In this document: positions 52,980-64,000 of the stretch, one piece after another
Numbering within the stretch: position 1 is the stretch's first letter
Layout of the letters: each line of letters starts with the position of its first letter
Source of the DNA: Pempheris klunzingeri
Taxonomy: Eukaryota > Chordata > Actinopteri > Acropomatiformes > Pempheridae
DNA: 64,000 bases
Assembly: GCF_042242105.1 (NCBI RefSeq)
Contig: NC_092028.1
Location: 14,121,338 to 14,185,337 of the forward strand
Reading direction: 5' to 3'
Program-made: the position numbers and the translations under genes
The notes under the pieces: generated by a model
Told to the model about the DNA's origin: nothing
The model's input: only the letters and a program-made list of their open reading frames with translations
Database searches by the model: none

Positions 52980-53789
52980 TACAGTATCTTTCAGCCCAAG
53001 TATGAAGCATTCTTCAAAGTACACTTTATCTTTCTTTTTTATTTATGTATATATTTGCATATATTATTTTATACGACATAATATCACATTACATATATAC
53101 ATGCATATCTTTAAATAAAGCATTATATGAAATCATAACTATTGTTTCTGATAAATATTATTATTAAATATTAATAAAATAAACAAAAAGAATAAATATC
53201 ACTTGTTCATACAAGTTCTTCTATCAATTAAGAAACACTAATGTCTGTAACTCATGTTGAAAACACAATGCTGCAGCTTCTTTTATAAGGTTAGAGAGCA
53301 AGTAATTGAATAAATAAATGCTGCAATACAAAAAAGCTGTTCACACATTGTTGATGATGAATCTGATATAGGAGAGATTCAGAGTGAATCAGTTCTTTCA
53401 GGAAAACAGCTCACATCATATTTAAAGTGGGTTTGAAATGTGAAAACATGCCAAACACACTGGCACACATGGCTTATAGCAAGCAACATTCTTGGTGTTT
53501 GCTGCTTTTGTTTCTGTGTGTGCACACCATCATAGTTGATGCAAAGCTGATTATAATCAGTATGTTTCCCATTATCCATGATTCATGATAATATTCACAT
53601 TAAGAATAAGAATAATGATTATTAATGGTCATATGATGTTTTCATTATGAATTCTTCTCAGTTAGACCAACGCTGATGTTTCACATGTTGATTCTATGCA
53701 AACTCAGTGACCTTCCTCATTACTCAGCTATAAAAACTTCACATCAGGCCGTCAGTGGAGTTCACAGCACGTCAGTTTCAGCATCAACC
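52980..53789 (+). promoter_or_regulatory. A-to-B spacer with B promoter
   Basis: Same class as 8236-9044. Octamer ATGCAAAC 53696-53703, TATAAAA 53729-53735. Confidence 0.78.
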
Positions 53790-54216
53790 ATGTTTTCTGT
53801 AGCTCTGCTGCTGCTGTTGGCAGCTGGATGTGAGTCTCTCTGGATTTGTTCAAGTCAAAAGTTCTTCATTTGCTGTATAATTTGATTGTTTGTTCCAAAA
53901 CATTTTCTTTTTTTAGCAGGTGTGAAGTGTGAACAGTTGACACAGCCAGCCTCTGTGACTGTGCAGCCTGGTCAGCGTCTGACCATCACCTGTCAGGTCT
54001 CTTATTCTGTGGGCAGCTACTACACAACTTGGATCAGACAGCCTGCAGGGAAAGGACTGGAGTGGATTGGAATGAAATACACTGGAGATTCATTCTACAA
54101 AGATTCACTAAAGAACAAGTTCAGTATCGACTTAGACTCTTCCAGCAACACAGCGACTCTAAACGGACAGAATGTGCAGCCTGAAGACTCTGCTGTGTAT
54201 TACTGTGCCAGAGAGC
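53790..54216 (+). CDS. IGHV: IGHV family B V gene, intact
   Basis: Leader 53790-53829, intron 90 bases (acceptor TTAGCAG, an extra AG three bases earlier), V exon 53920-54216. CDR1 YSVGSYY with TTWIRQ, CDR2 KYTGDS and FYKDS. The RSS is CACAGTA (54217-54223), 23 bp, ACAAAAACC (54247-54255). The acceptor could be an intermediate toward the shifted site seen at 46447. Confidence 0.95.
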
Positions 54217-54255
54217 CACAGTAACACAAACCATCAGTAGACCTGAACAAAAACC

Positions 54256-55169
54256 CCTCAGAGCCTCAACACTTGTAGCATGAAGCCACCAGAGGAGGAG
54301 CCCTCAGACCACTAATGATTTCAGGACCTGTTCACTGTCAAAGAGAGAAACAGACATCTACAAATGAAAAAGTAAAAGGAATATAACATTGTTCACTATA
54401 ATATACATCAATAATAATAACATTATTATTAAATATACTATGTTTTTCTAAAAAGTCTCTTCTTTGTCTGACTCAGTATTTATGTAAATTAATAACAGCA
54501 TCATTTCAGCTCACAGCAGTGTTTAAAAAAGCTTTTCATCTGACAAGAAATGAAACATAACACTAATCTACCTGCAGACAGGATGAGAAACCTTTTAGTT
54601 GTTGCTTTAATTTTGGTTTTACTCAAAGTTACATTATATGTGGTTTATTTTTATTGACTGAAAAACACAGGTATTCATGGCTGCTTTGTACCGACTGGTC
54701 ACATGTTTTTTCTGAATTTGTTTTTAGTTTACTGCTTAAGTCACTTATTAATGGGGATTTTGCCTCTTGATGTCATAAAAAGGTGCGACTTAGGAACACT
54801 TTGTCATAAAATAAAGAGTATAACATTTGTTATGGTGATAATTGTTGTTTTTTTTCAATAGAAATTTATCTTAAAATTGATGAACTATTGTCAGAGTCTT
54901 TACATGATGCAGACTGTGCTTAATAAATAAATGAAATAATGTAACTATAAACTTTTTGCACAACTGATGCTGAAACATGCAAGAAGGACTAGTGGAGGAA
55001 AGAATCATGTTCAGGGAAGATTCATTATTTCAGTTTCACCAAACAAAGACTGAGAGTCAAATCCAGTTCCTCCCTGTGAGGAGGAGTCAATGCAAAACTC
55101 AGATGTCTTCCACCTCTACTTATCTGACTGCAGAGAGGATGACAGAGAACAGTGGACACACAGTTGAAC
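54256..55169 (+). other. B-to-A spacer with A promoter
   Basis: Same class as 27090-28033. Octamer-like ATGCAAAA 55090-55097. Confidence 0.7.
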
Positions 55170-55612
55170 ATGATGGACTGTAGGACAGGACTGCTGCTCT
55201 TAACTATCTGCTGGGCAGGTGAAGATATCCACAGACCTAAACCTTACACAGTTTATATTTGTGTCAACAGCATATTTCACTTGATGTGTATTCATTCTCT
55301 TGACAGGTGTTGATGGTCAGACTCTGACTGAATCTGGACCAGCTGTTAAAAGGCCTGGAGAATCCCACAAATTGACCTGTACAGGCTCTGGATTCACATT
55401 CAGCAGCTACGCTATGAACTGGGTCAGACAGGCTCCTGGAAAAGGACTGGAGTGGATCGTTTTAATCAACAGTGACAGTAGCAGCATCTACTACTCTCAG
55501 TCAGTCCAAGGCCGCTTCACCATCTCCAGAGACAACAGCAGACAGCAGGTGTATCTGCAGATGAACAGCCTGAAGACTGAAGATTCTGCTGTTTATTATT
55601 GTGCCAGATACT
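55170..55612 (+). CDS. IGHV: IGHV family A V gene, intact
   Basis: Leader 55170-55218, intron 88 bases, V exon 55307-55612. CDR1 GFTFSSYA with MNWVRQ, CDR2 [10 protein letters not shown]2 ends EWIVL, where nearly all siblings have EWIA. V end CARYS. The RSS is CACAGTG (55613-55619), 23 bp, ACAAAATCC (55643-55651). Confidence 0.96.
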
Positions 55613-55651
55613 CACAGTGACTGGAGTTGGTTGAGCAGCTGTACAAAATCC

Positions 55652-56462
55652 TAAAGTATCTTTCAGCCCAAGTATGAAGCATTCTTCAAAGTACACTTTA
55701 TTCCATCTTTCATTTATTGATTTATATACTTATATATATTTTTTTATGTGACATAATATTACATTACATATAATCATGCATCTCTTTAAATAATGCATTA
55801 TATGAAATCATAACTGCTGTTTCTGAGACATTATTATCAAACATTAATACAATAAACAAAAAGAATAAATATCACTTGTTCATACAAGTTCTTCTATCAA
55901 TTAAGAAACACTAATTTCTGTAATCTATGTTGAAAACATAATGCTGCAGTTTCTTTTATAAGTCTAGTGAGCAAGTACATGAATAAATAAATGCTGCAAT
56001 ACAAAAAAGCTGTTCACACATCGTTGATGATGAATCTGATATAGGAGAGATTCAGAGTGAATCAGTTCTTTCAGGAAAACAGCTCACATCATATTTAAAG
56101 TGGGTTTGAAATGTGAAAACATGCCAAACACACTGGCACACATGGCTTATAGCAAGCAACATTCTTGGTGTTTGCTGCTTTTGTTTCTGTGTGTGCACAC
56201 CATCATAGTTGATGCAAAGCTGATTTTAATCAGTATGTTTCCCATTATCCATGATTCATGATAATATTCACATTAAGAACAAGAATAATGATTATTAACG
56301 GTCATATGATGTTTTCATTATGAATTCTTCTCAGTCAGACCAACGCTGATGTTTCACATGTTGATTCTATGCAAACTCAGTGACCTTCCTCATTACTCAG
56401 CTATAAAAACTTCACATCAGGCCGTCAGTGGAGTTCACAGCACGTCAGTTTCAGCATCAACC
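55652..56462 (+). promoter_or_regulatory. A-to-B spacer with B promoter
   Basis: Same class as 8236-9044. Octamer ATGCAAAC 56369-56376, TATAAAA 56402-56408. Confidence 0.78.
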
Positions 56463-56892
56463 ATGTTTTCTGTAGCTCTGCTGCTGCTGTTGGCAGCTGG
56501 ATGTGAGTCTCTCTGGATTTGTTGAAGTCAAAAGTTCTTCTTTTGCTGTATAACTTGATTGTTTGTTCCAAAACATTTTCTTTTTTTAACAGGTGTGAAG
56601 TGTGAACAGTTGACACAGCCAGCCTCTGTGACTGTGCAGCCTGGTCAGCGTCTGACCATCACCTGTCAGGTCTCTTATTCTGTGAGCAGCTACCGCACAG
56701 CTTGGATCAGACAGCCTGCAGGGAAAGGACTGGAGTGGATTGGAAGTGGACGGGTTGGATACACCACATACTACAAAGATTCACTAAAGAACAAGTTCAG
56801 TATCGACTTAGACTCTTCCAGCAACACAGTGACTCTAAACGGACAGAATGTGCAGCCTGAAGACTCTGCTGTGTATTACTGTGCCAGAGACC
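56463..56892 (+). CDS. IGHV: IGHV family B V gene, intact
   Basis: Leader 56463-56502, intron 90 bases, V exon 56593-56892. CDR1 YSVSSYR (basic end), CDR2 long class GRVGYTT, V end CARDP. The RSS is CACAGTA (56893-56899), 23 bp, ACAAAAACC (56923-56931). Core complete. Confidence 0.96.
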
Positions 56893-56931
56893 CACAGTAA
56901 CACAAACCATCAGTAGACCTGAACAAAAACC

Positions 56932-57863
56932 CCTCAGAGCCTGAACACTTGTAGCATGAAGCCACCAGAGGAGGAGCCCTCAGACCACTAATGATTTCAG
57001 GACCTGTTCACTGTTAAAGAGACAAACAGACATCTACAAATGAAAAAGTAAAAGGAATATAACATTGTTCACTATAATATACATTAATGATAATAACATT
57101 ATTATTAAATATACTATGTTTTTCTAAAAAGTCTCTTCTTTGTCTGACTCAGTATTTATGTAAATTAATAACAGCATCATTTCAGCTCACAGCAGTGTTT
57201 AAAAAAGCTTTTCATCTGACAAGAAATGAAACATAACACTAATCTACCTGCAGACAGGATGAGAAACCTTTTAGCTGTTGCTTTAATTTTGGTTTTACAC
57301 AAAGTAACATATTTCTACGTGGTTCCACTCAATTTAATTTTATTGACTGAAAAACACAGGTATTCATGGCTGCTTTGTACCGACTGGTCACATGTTTTTT
57401 CTGAATTTGTTTTTAGTTTACTGCTTAAGTCACTTATTAATGGGGATTTTGCCTCTTGATGTCATGAAAACGTGCGACTTAGGAACACTTTGTCATAAAA
57501 TAAAGAGTATATCATTTGTTAAAGTGATAATTGTTGTTTTTTTTCTATTAAAATGTATCTTAAAATTGATGAACTATTGTCAGAGTCTTTACATGATGCA
57601 GACTGTGCTTAATAAATAAATGCAATAAATCATTTGGAAACTTTTTGCACAACTGATGCTGAAACATGCAGGAAGGACTAGTGGAGGAAAGAATCATGTT
57701 CAGGAAAGATTCATTCTTTCACGTTCACCATAAAAAGACTGCCGTTCAAGTCAAATCCAGTTCCTCCCTGTGAGGAGGAGTCAATGCAAAACTCAGATGT
57801 CTTCCACCTCTACTTATCTGACTGCAGAGAGGATGACAGAGAACAGTGGACACACAGTTGAAC
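56932..57863 (+). other. B-to-A spacer with A promoter
   Basis: Same class as 27090-28033 and its closest relative. Octamer-like ATGCAAAA 57784-57791. Confidence 0.7.
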
Positions 57864-58300
57864 ATGATGGACTGTAGGACAGGACTGCTGCTCTTAACTA
57901 TCTGCTGGGCAGGTGAAGATATCCACAGACCTAAACCTTACACAGTTTATATTTGTGTCAACAGCATATTTCACTTGATGTGTATTTATTCTCTTGACAG
58001 GTGTTGATGGTCAGACTCTGACTGAATCTGAACCAGCTGTTAAAAGGCCTGGAGAATCCCACAAATTGACCTGTACAGCCTCTGGATTCACATTCAGCAG
58101 CTACTGGATGGCCTGGGTCAGACAGGCTCCTGGAAAAGGACTGGAGTGGATTGCCACTATTGATGTTACTAGCATCTACTACTCTCAGTCAGTCCAAGGC
58201 CGCTTCACCATCTCCAGAGACAACAGCAGACAGCAGCTGTATCTGCAGATGAACAGCCTGAAGACTGAAGATTCTGCTGTTTATTATTGTGCCAGACACT
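57864..58300 (+). CDS. IGHV: IGHV family A V gene, short CDR2
   Basis: Leader 57864-57912, intron 88 bases, V exon 58001-58300. CDR1 GFTFSSYW with MAWVRQ. CDR2 is the shortest of the main A type (IDVTSI, two codons under most). V end CARHS. The RSS is CACAGTG (58301-58307), 23 bp, ACAAAATCC (58331-58339). Followed by another A gene, not by B. Confidence 0.96.
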
Positions 58301-58339
58301 CACAGTGACTGGAGTTGGTTGAGCAGCTGTACAAAATCC

Positions 58340-59913
58340 TACACTCATTATCACTGGGCTGATAAACACACACTAACTCATGGGATTGTTTCGTATGTGA
58401 AACAAAATTCAGAATCAGCCAGGAGGAGGTCAACATTTAAACTCAGACCAAAATACATTGATTGCACCAAAGCACTGATCCTGATACAAATATATGAAGA
58501 AAAGTATTTTAACCTGATGGAGAGAAAAATCCTGAATATTTTTCAAAGCTCTGATCAGGCTGCATCACTGTGACGATACCAAATATGAAAAATTACAATA
58601 AAAAAAATATTTAATAGGATAGTCTTACAAAACTACTTCCTCTGTTTAACCCCAACAGCAAATTATCGCACAATGAACCACAACAGCTTCATTTATAATG
58701 ATGACATGAAGATACGTTGATTTCCAGACAGTAAATCATGTTTTTCTCTTTTCAGATTCAGAATTTACCCCAAAGAAAGTCAGCTGGCAGCTGTTGGTTC
58801 ATGTAGATTATTATTCAATCGTAACCTGCCTGAATACAAAAGATGGGTTAAAAGGAATAGTTCAGTATTTTGTGAAAAAACGCCAATTTGTTGTGCATGT
58901 ATCTCTGATGTCTGTATGAGGCTAGCTCAAAACCAGAAACACTGAATGGATTTTTCAGCATGTTTTTTGTAAGGACTGAAAATATGAGATGTGATGGGTT
59001 AAAGGAACAGTTCAACATTTAGTAATTTGGTTATTTTTCGATGAGATGATTGATACCACTCTCATGTCTGTGCATTAAATATGCTGCTACAGCCTGCAGC
59101 CGGTTAGCATACAGTCTATGCTGGCTAGCGTTGCTTAACAAGAAGACTGTTAACAGGGAGAAACAGGTAGTATGGCTCTGTCTTTACGTAACTTAAATTC
59201 TACCTTCCAACACCTTTACAAGCAGAAAGTTGCCAAACCACCAGCAAAGACACCAGGAAGTAACTTGTCCCAGCCAAGACATAAACATTTCCAATTGGCA
59301 AAGATGTGTACTATTTCCTCCTCGGGGGCAATGACTTCCTGTGGTCTCCACCATACGGTTGACAGGGAACCGCCACAGACGACAACATAACAATCAACAG
59401 TGGTCATGTTCCAATAATGCTTTTATGGACAAAGATTTAATATTATTACTTCATCCAGACAGCTCTGGTGTTCTCCCGTGTGCAGGTGATTGAGACTGGG
59501 AGCAATGAACATTCTGTCGCTGAATGTAAATGTAAATCTGTTCGTCAGGCTCATCAAAAGGAACTTTTGGTATCTGGTCATGTGAACTTCTGTGGGTCAC
59601 AGTTGGGTCAGGGGATCACCCTGTTGTTGTTTTCTATTAAAATGGTTGTAAAACTGATGAGGTATTGTCAGAGTTTTTACACGACTGTTTAATAACCTAC
59701 TTAAATAATGTTTAAATCAACCTATTGCACAGACGCTTGGAGGAAGGACTCATGTACAGAAAACATTTATGCTCTGGTTTCACCAAACAGTAACTGAGAG
59801 TCAAATCCAGTTCCTCCCTGTGAGGAGGAGTCAATGCAAAACTCAGATGTCTTCCACCTCTACTTATCTGACTGCAGAGAGGATGACAGAGAACAGTGGA
59901 CACACAGTTGAAC
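58340..59913 (+). other. A-to-A spacer with interspersed repeat and A promoter
   Basis: Paralogue of 23622-25742, lacking its 24144-24654 block. The repeat copy is at about 58850-59225. Octamer-like ATGCAAAA 59834-59841. Confidence 0.65.
58850..59225 (+). repeat. Interspersed repeat, two related units (MITE-like)
   Basis: Same insertion as 24676-25060, carried along by duplication. AAAGGAATAGTTCAG at 58850 and AAAGGAACAGTTCAAC at 59001 open the two units. Confidence 0.5.
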
Positions 59914-60359
59914 ATGATGGACTGTAGGACAGGACTGCTGCTCTTAACTATCTGCTGGGCAGGTGAAGATATCCACAGACCTAAACCTTACACAGTTTAT
60001 ATTTGTGTCAACAGCATATTTCACTTGATGTGTATTCATTCTCTTGACAGGTGTTGATGGTCAGACTCTGACTCAATCTGGACCAGCTGTTAAAAGGCCT
60101 GGAGAATCCCACAAATTGACCTGTACAGCCTCTGGATTGTCATTCAGTGGCTACCATATGAACTGGGTCAGACAGGCTCCTGGAAAAGGACTGGAGTGGA
60201 TTGCTTTCATCACCAGTGGCAGTGGTAGCAGCAAACACTACTCTCAGTCAGTCCAAGGCCGCTTCACCATCTCCAGAGACAACAGCAGACAGCAGCTGTA
60301 TCTGCAGATGAACAGCCTGAAGACTGAAGATTCTGCTGTTTATTATTGTGCCAGAGACT
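59914..60359 (+). CDS. IGHV: IGHV family A V gene, intact
   Basis: Leader 59914-59962, intron 88 bases, V exon 60051-60359. FR1 TLTQSGP, CDR1 GLSFSGYH with MNWVRQ, CDR2 ITSGSGSSK (long class), V end CARDS. The RSS is CACAGTG (60360-60366), 23 bp, ACAAAATCC (60390-60398). Its upstream DNA matches that of the mosaic at 25743, but it keeps the A-type RSS. Confidence 0.96.
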
Positions 60360-60398
60360 CACAGTGACTGGAGTTGGTTGAGCAGCTGTACAAAATCC

Positions 60399-60737
60399 TA
60401 CAGTGTCTTTCAGCCCAAGTATGAAGCATTCTTCAAAGTACACTTTATCTTTCTTTCATTTTTTGATGTATATATCATTTTATGTGACATGATATTACAT
60501 TACATACATACATGCATATCTTTAAATAATGCATTATATGAAATAAAAATTATTGTTTCTCAGAAATAGTATTATTAAATATTAATACAATAAACAAAAA
60601 GAATAAATATCATTTGTTCTTACAAGTTCTTTTATCAATTATGAAACATTAGTGTCTGTAATTCATTTTGAAAACATAATGCTGCAGTTTCGTTTATAAG
60701 GCTAGAGAGCAAGTAAATTAATAAATAAATGCAATAC
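60399..60737 (+). other. Truncated A-to-B spacer
   Basis: Start of the 8236-9044 class, cut at ATGCAATACAA by the Tc1 cassette, about 10 bases earlier than at 51448. Confidence 0.65.
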
Positions 60738-60838
60738 AATGTTTGACTATTGTTCAAATCCAAATTACGGCAAGAACCCCTCAACTAAGTAAAGAGAAAC
60801 AACAGTCCTTAAGTACTTTAAGACATGGATAGCTCAGT
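60738..60838 (+). mobile_element. Tc1/mariner transposon fragment
   Basis: Same text as 51475-51586 (CAAGAACCCCTCAACTAAG, CAGTCCTTAAGTACTTTAAG). No terminal repeats. Confidence 0.6.
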
Positions 60839-61383
60839 AGGAAACACTGCTGACTTTGGCATGACACTTACATCAAGCATCCCATATGCAAAGTCCTTGG
60901 TGCTATTAGCCCACCTCAGGATGAGTGAAGCCACAACAACAGTTATAACTGCTTTGTAAGGTCCACATCAGTTGTTGGGGAACCAGGACAACGTGATGAG
61001 AAATGGACTACTGTGACAAAGCATAGGTGGAAAAGGGCTAAGAATGTGGATCTGTTGGACTGCTACGACCAAGATCAAAAGCAGCAAGGATCTACCACAC
61101 CTGACAGGACCCCATGTGCAGGCTTTGTGAAGATGCTCCTGAAACATTGTGTAAGATGCAGGCAGCATACATGGGACGCCATAACCAAGTGGCTGACATA
61201 GTGTACAGGAACATCTACAGAGTATGGGCGGGAAGCCCCACGGTCAGAATGGAAGACACCTCCCAGAGTGGTTGAGAATGAACGAGCTAAGATCCTGTGG
61301 GATTTCCAGATCCAGACAGACCAGATCCAGACATACAGCAACATCAGGAAGAAGGAACATGAGAAGCTTGGAAAAAAGGCTGT
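60839..61383 (+). mobile_element. LINE coding fragment (3' part)
   Basis: Copy of 51587-52100, ending earlier, at GAAAAAAGGCTGTAAG. It has the same Cys-rich MCRLCEDAPET region near 61110. Degraded. Confidence 0.58.
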
Positions 61384-61660
61384 AAGTATGGTATATTTGT
61401 CCAAATCAAACACACTTCCTATTTGAGCCAGGTCTGACGATGAAAATCACTGATCCATGTAGAAATGGATTAAATGCCCTACTTAAGTTCCTTCCAAATA
61501 TTATAACTAATATTTGTTTGTGCATTTTAATAGCAAGTCCAAGTCTCATCCATCTGGTTCCTCCCTGTGAGGAGGAGTCAATGCAAAACTCAGATGTCTT
61601 CCACCTCTACTTATCTGACTGCAGAGAGGATGACAGAGAACAGTGGACACACAGTTGAAC
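61384..61660 (+). promoter_or_regulatory. Unassigned sequence and A promoter
   Basis: About 170 bases match nothing else in the window. Octamer-like ATGCAAAA 61581-61588. Confidence 0.68.
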
Positions 61661-62106
61661 ATGATGGACTGTAGGACAGGACTGCTGCTCTTAACTATCT
61701 GCTGGGCAGGTGAAGATATCCACAGACCTAAACCTTACACAGTTTATTTTTGTGTCAACAGCATATTTCACTTGATATGTATTCATTCTCTTGACAGGTG
61801 TTGATGGTCAGACTCTGACTCAATCTGAACCAGCTGTTAAAAGGCCTGGAGAATCCCACAAATTGACCTGTACAACCTCTGGATTCACATTCAGTGACTT
61901 GTATTTGAGCTGGATCAGACAGGCTCCTGGAAAAGGACTGGAGTGGATCGCTTACATCAGCAGTAGCAGTGGTAGCAGCAAATTCTACTCTCAGTCAGTT
62001 CAAGGCCGCTTCACCATCTCCAGAGACAACAGCAGACAGCAGCTGTATCTGCAGATGAACAGCCTGAAGACTGAAGATTCTGCTGTTTATTATTGTGCCA
62101 GAGACT
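61661..62106 (+). CDS. IGHV: IGHV family A V gene, intact
   Basis: Leader 61661-61709, intron 88 bases, V exon 61798-62106. CDR1 GFTFSDLY followed by LSWIRQ (Leu where siblings have Met), CDR2 ISSSSGSSK (long class), V end CARDS. The RSS is CACAGTG (62107-62113), 23 bp, ACAAAATCC (62137-62145). Confidence 0.96.
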
Positions 62107-62145
62107 CACAGTGACTGGAGTTGGTTGAGCAGCTGTACAAAATCC

Positions 62146-62959
62146 TACAGTATCTTTCAGCCCAAGTATGAAGCATTCTTCAAAGTACATTTTATCTTTC
62201 TTTTTTAATTAATGTGTATATTTGTATATATTATTTTATACTACATAATATTACATTACATATATACATGCATATCTTTAAATAATGCATTATATGAAAT
62301 CACAACTATTGTTTCTGATAATTATTATTATTAATAAATATTAATACAATAAACAAAAAGAATAAATATCATTTGTTCAAACAAGTTCTTCTATCAATTA
62401 AGAAACACTAATGTCTGTAATTCATGTTGAAAACATAATGCTGCAGTTTCTTTTATAAGGCTAGAGAGAAAGTACATGAATAAATAAATGCTGCAATACA
62501 AAAAAGCTGTTCACACATTGTTGATGATGAATCTGATATAGGAGAGATTCAGAGTGAATCAGTTCTTTCAGGAAAACAGCTCACATCATATTTAAAGTGG
62601 GTTTGAAATGTGAAAACATGCCAAACACACTGGCACACATGGCTTATAGCAAGCAACATTCTTGGTGTTTGCTGCTTTTGTTTCTGTGTGTGCACACCAT
62701 CATAGTTGATGCAAAGCTGATTTTAATCAGTATGTTTCCCATTATCCATGATTCATGATAATATTCACATTAAGAACAAGAATAATGATTATTAATGGTC
62801 ATATGATGTTTTCATTATGAATTCTTCTCAGTTAGACCAACGCTGATGTTTCACATGTTGATTCTATGCAAACTCAGTGACCTCCCTCATTACTCAGCTA
62901 TAAAAACTTCACATCAGGCCGTCAGTGGAGTTCACAGCACGTCAGTTTCAGCATCAAAC
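62146..62959 (+). promoter_or_regulatory. A-to-B spacer with B promoter
   Basis: Same class as 8236-9044. Octamer ATGCAAAC 62866-62873, TATAAAA 62899-62905. Confidence 0.78.
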
Positions 62960-63386
62960 ATGTTTTCTGTAGCTCTGCTGCTGCTGATGGCAGCTGGATG
63001 TGAGTCTCTCTGGATTTGTTGAAGTCAAAAGTTCTTCATTTGCTGTATAACTTGATTGTTTGTTCCAAAACATTTCCTTTTTTTAACAGGTGTGAAGTGT
63101 GAACAGTTGACACAGCCAGCCTCTGTGACTGTGCAGCCTGGTCAGAGTCTGACCATCACCTGTCAGGTCTCTTATTCTGTGAGCAGCTACCGCACAGCTT
63201 GGATCAGACAGCCTGCAGGGAAAGGACTGGAGTGGATTGGAATGAAATACACTGGAGATTCATACTACAAAGATTCACTAAAGAACAAGTTCAGTATCGA
63301 CTTAGACTCTTCCAGCAACACAGCGACTCTAAACGGACAGAATGTGCAGCCTGAAGACTCTGCTGTGTGTTACTGTGCCAGAGAGC
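62960..63386 (+). CDS. IGHV: IGHV family B V gene, Tyr-to-Cys before the second core Cys
   Basis: Leader 62960-62999 (with MAAG as at 46321), intron 90 bases, V exon 63090-63386. CDR1 YSVSSYR, CDR2 KYTGDS. The nearly invariant AVYYC is AVCYC here (TGT for TAT), putting a spare Cys two residues before the core one. That could mispair. The RSS is good: CACAGTA (63387-63393), 23 bp, ACAAAAACC (63417-63425). The frame is open; expression-level function is uncertain. Confidence 0.94.
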
Positions 63387-63425
63387 CACAGTAACACAAA
63401 CCATCAGTAGACCTGAACAAAAACC

Positions 63426-64000
63426 CCTCAGAGCCTGAACACTTGTAGCATGAAGCCACCAGAGGAGGAGCCCTCAGACCACTAATGATTTCAGGACCTG
63501 TTCACTGTCAAAGAGAGAAACAGACATCTAGAAATGAAAAAGTAAAAGGAATATAACATTGTTCACTATAATATATATTAATGATAATAACATTATTATT
63601 AAATATACTATGTTTTTCTAAAAAGTCTCTTCTTTGTCTGACTCAGTATTTATGTAAATTAAAAACAGCATCATTTCAGCTCACAGCAGTGTTTAAAAAA
63701 GCTTTTCATCTGACAAGAAATGAAACATAACACTAATCTACCTGCAGACAGGATGAGAAACCTTTTAGTTGTTGCTTTAATTTTGGTTTTTCACAAAGTT
63801 ACATTATATGTGGTTTATTTTTATTGACTGAAAAACACAGGTATTCATGGCTGCTTTGTACCGACTGGTCACACGTTTTTTCTGAATTTGTTTTTAGTTT
63901 ACAAATTAAGTCACTTATTAATGGGGATTTTGCCTCTTGATGTCATAAAAAGGTGCGACTTAGGAACACTTTGTCATAAAATAAAGAGTATAACATTTGT
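63426..64000 (+). other. B-to-A spacer, cut by window end
   Basis: Same class as 27090-28033. The next A promoter would lie just outside the window. Confidence 0.7.

Noticed and set aside
8236-64000. Regularly spaced repeats that might suggest a repeat-based defence array
   Set aside because: The periodicity is tandem duplication of A-B V gene pairs with kilobase units; no short direct repeats with unique spacers.
1-64000. D, J or constant-region segments
   Set aside because: No 12-spacer RSSs flanking short segments, no WGxG J motif and no constant Ig exons were seen in either orientation.

Overview
The window is an interior stretch of a teleost immunoglobulin heavy-chain variable (IGHV) array. 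It looks like a percomorph-type fish: AT-rich intergenic DNA, fish interspersed repeats and compact V genes with 72-133 bp leader introns. I cannot name the species. I count 45 V loci, all on the + strand, about one per 1.4 kb. I found no D, J or constant segments. No operon or other protein-coding host gene is present.

I sort the V genes into six families; the letters are mine. Family A has FR1 [18 protein letters not shown]2 W(V/I)[10 protein letters not shown] and FR3 [12 protein letters not shown]. Its heptamer is CACAGTG and its nonamer ACAAAATCC. Family B has FR1 [16 protein letters not shown] and FR2 [14 protein letters not shown], with heptamer CACAGTA and nonamer ACAAAAACC. Family C has FR1 IDLLQPDS and FR2 WIRQREGKQMDWI, with nonamer ACAAATACT. 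Family D has FR1 [15 protein letters not shown], no leader intron, and nonamer ACAAAAACT. E and F are single members. Almost every intact gene has an octamer promoter (ATGCAAAA, ATGCAAAC, ATGTAAAT or ATGCAAAT), a leader exon, a V exon opening in codon phase 1, the Cys-Trp-Cys immunoglobulin core and a 23-bp-spacer RSS. These are the parts that RAG joins to D-J to encode the antigen-binding half of IgM, IgD or IgT heavy chains.

Layout: 1-6.2 kb is a local A-B expansion in which all three B genes are broken. 7.6-20.0 kb runs A, B, B, C, D(pseudogene), A/D hybrid, fused C, A, B. 20.1-23.0 kb is a 5'-truncated RTE/Rex3-like LINE on the minus strand. 23.1-27.1 kb holds A, A/F hybrid and a nonsense B. 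28.0-38.8 kb runs A/D hybrid, fused C, A, B, B, C, D, A, which is a permuted copy of the 8-19 kb block. 39.7-41.7 kb holds the singletons E and F (F pseudogene) and a doubly deleted B relic. 43.0-64.0 kb is a run of A-B pairs, with three A-A junctions where a Tc1 + LINE-fragment cassette sits in place of the B gene.

The array has clearly grown by unequal crossing-over. It contains mosaic genes, orphan signal sequences, collapsed and stretched RSS spacers, moved splice sites, and two independent losses of the leader intron in which the old polypyrimidine tract now encodes the signal peptide. I see no evidence for a wholly unknown system. The intronless V genes and the mosaic V/RSS genes are the most unusual content.
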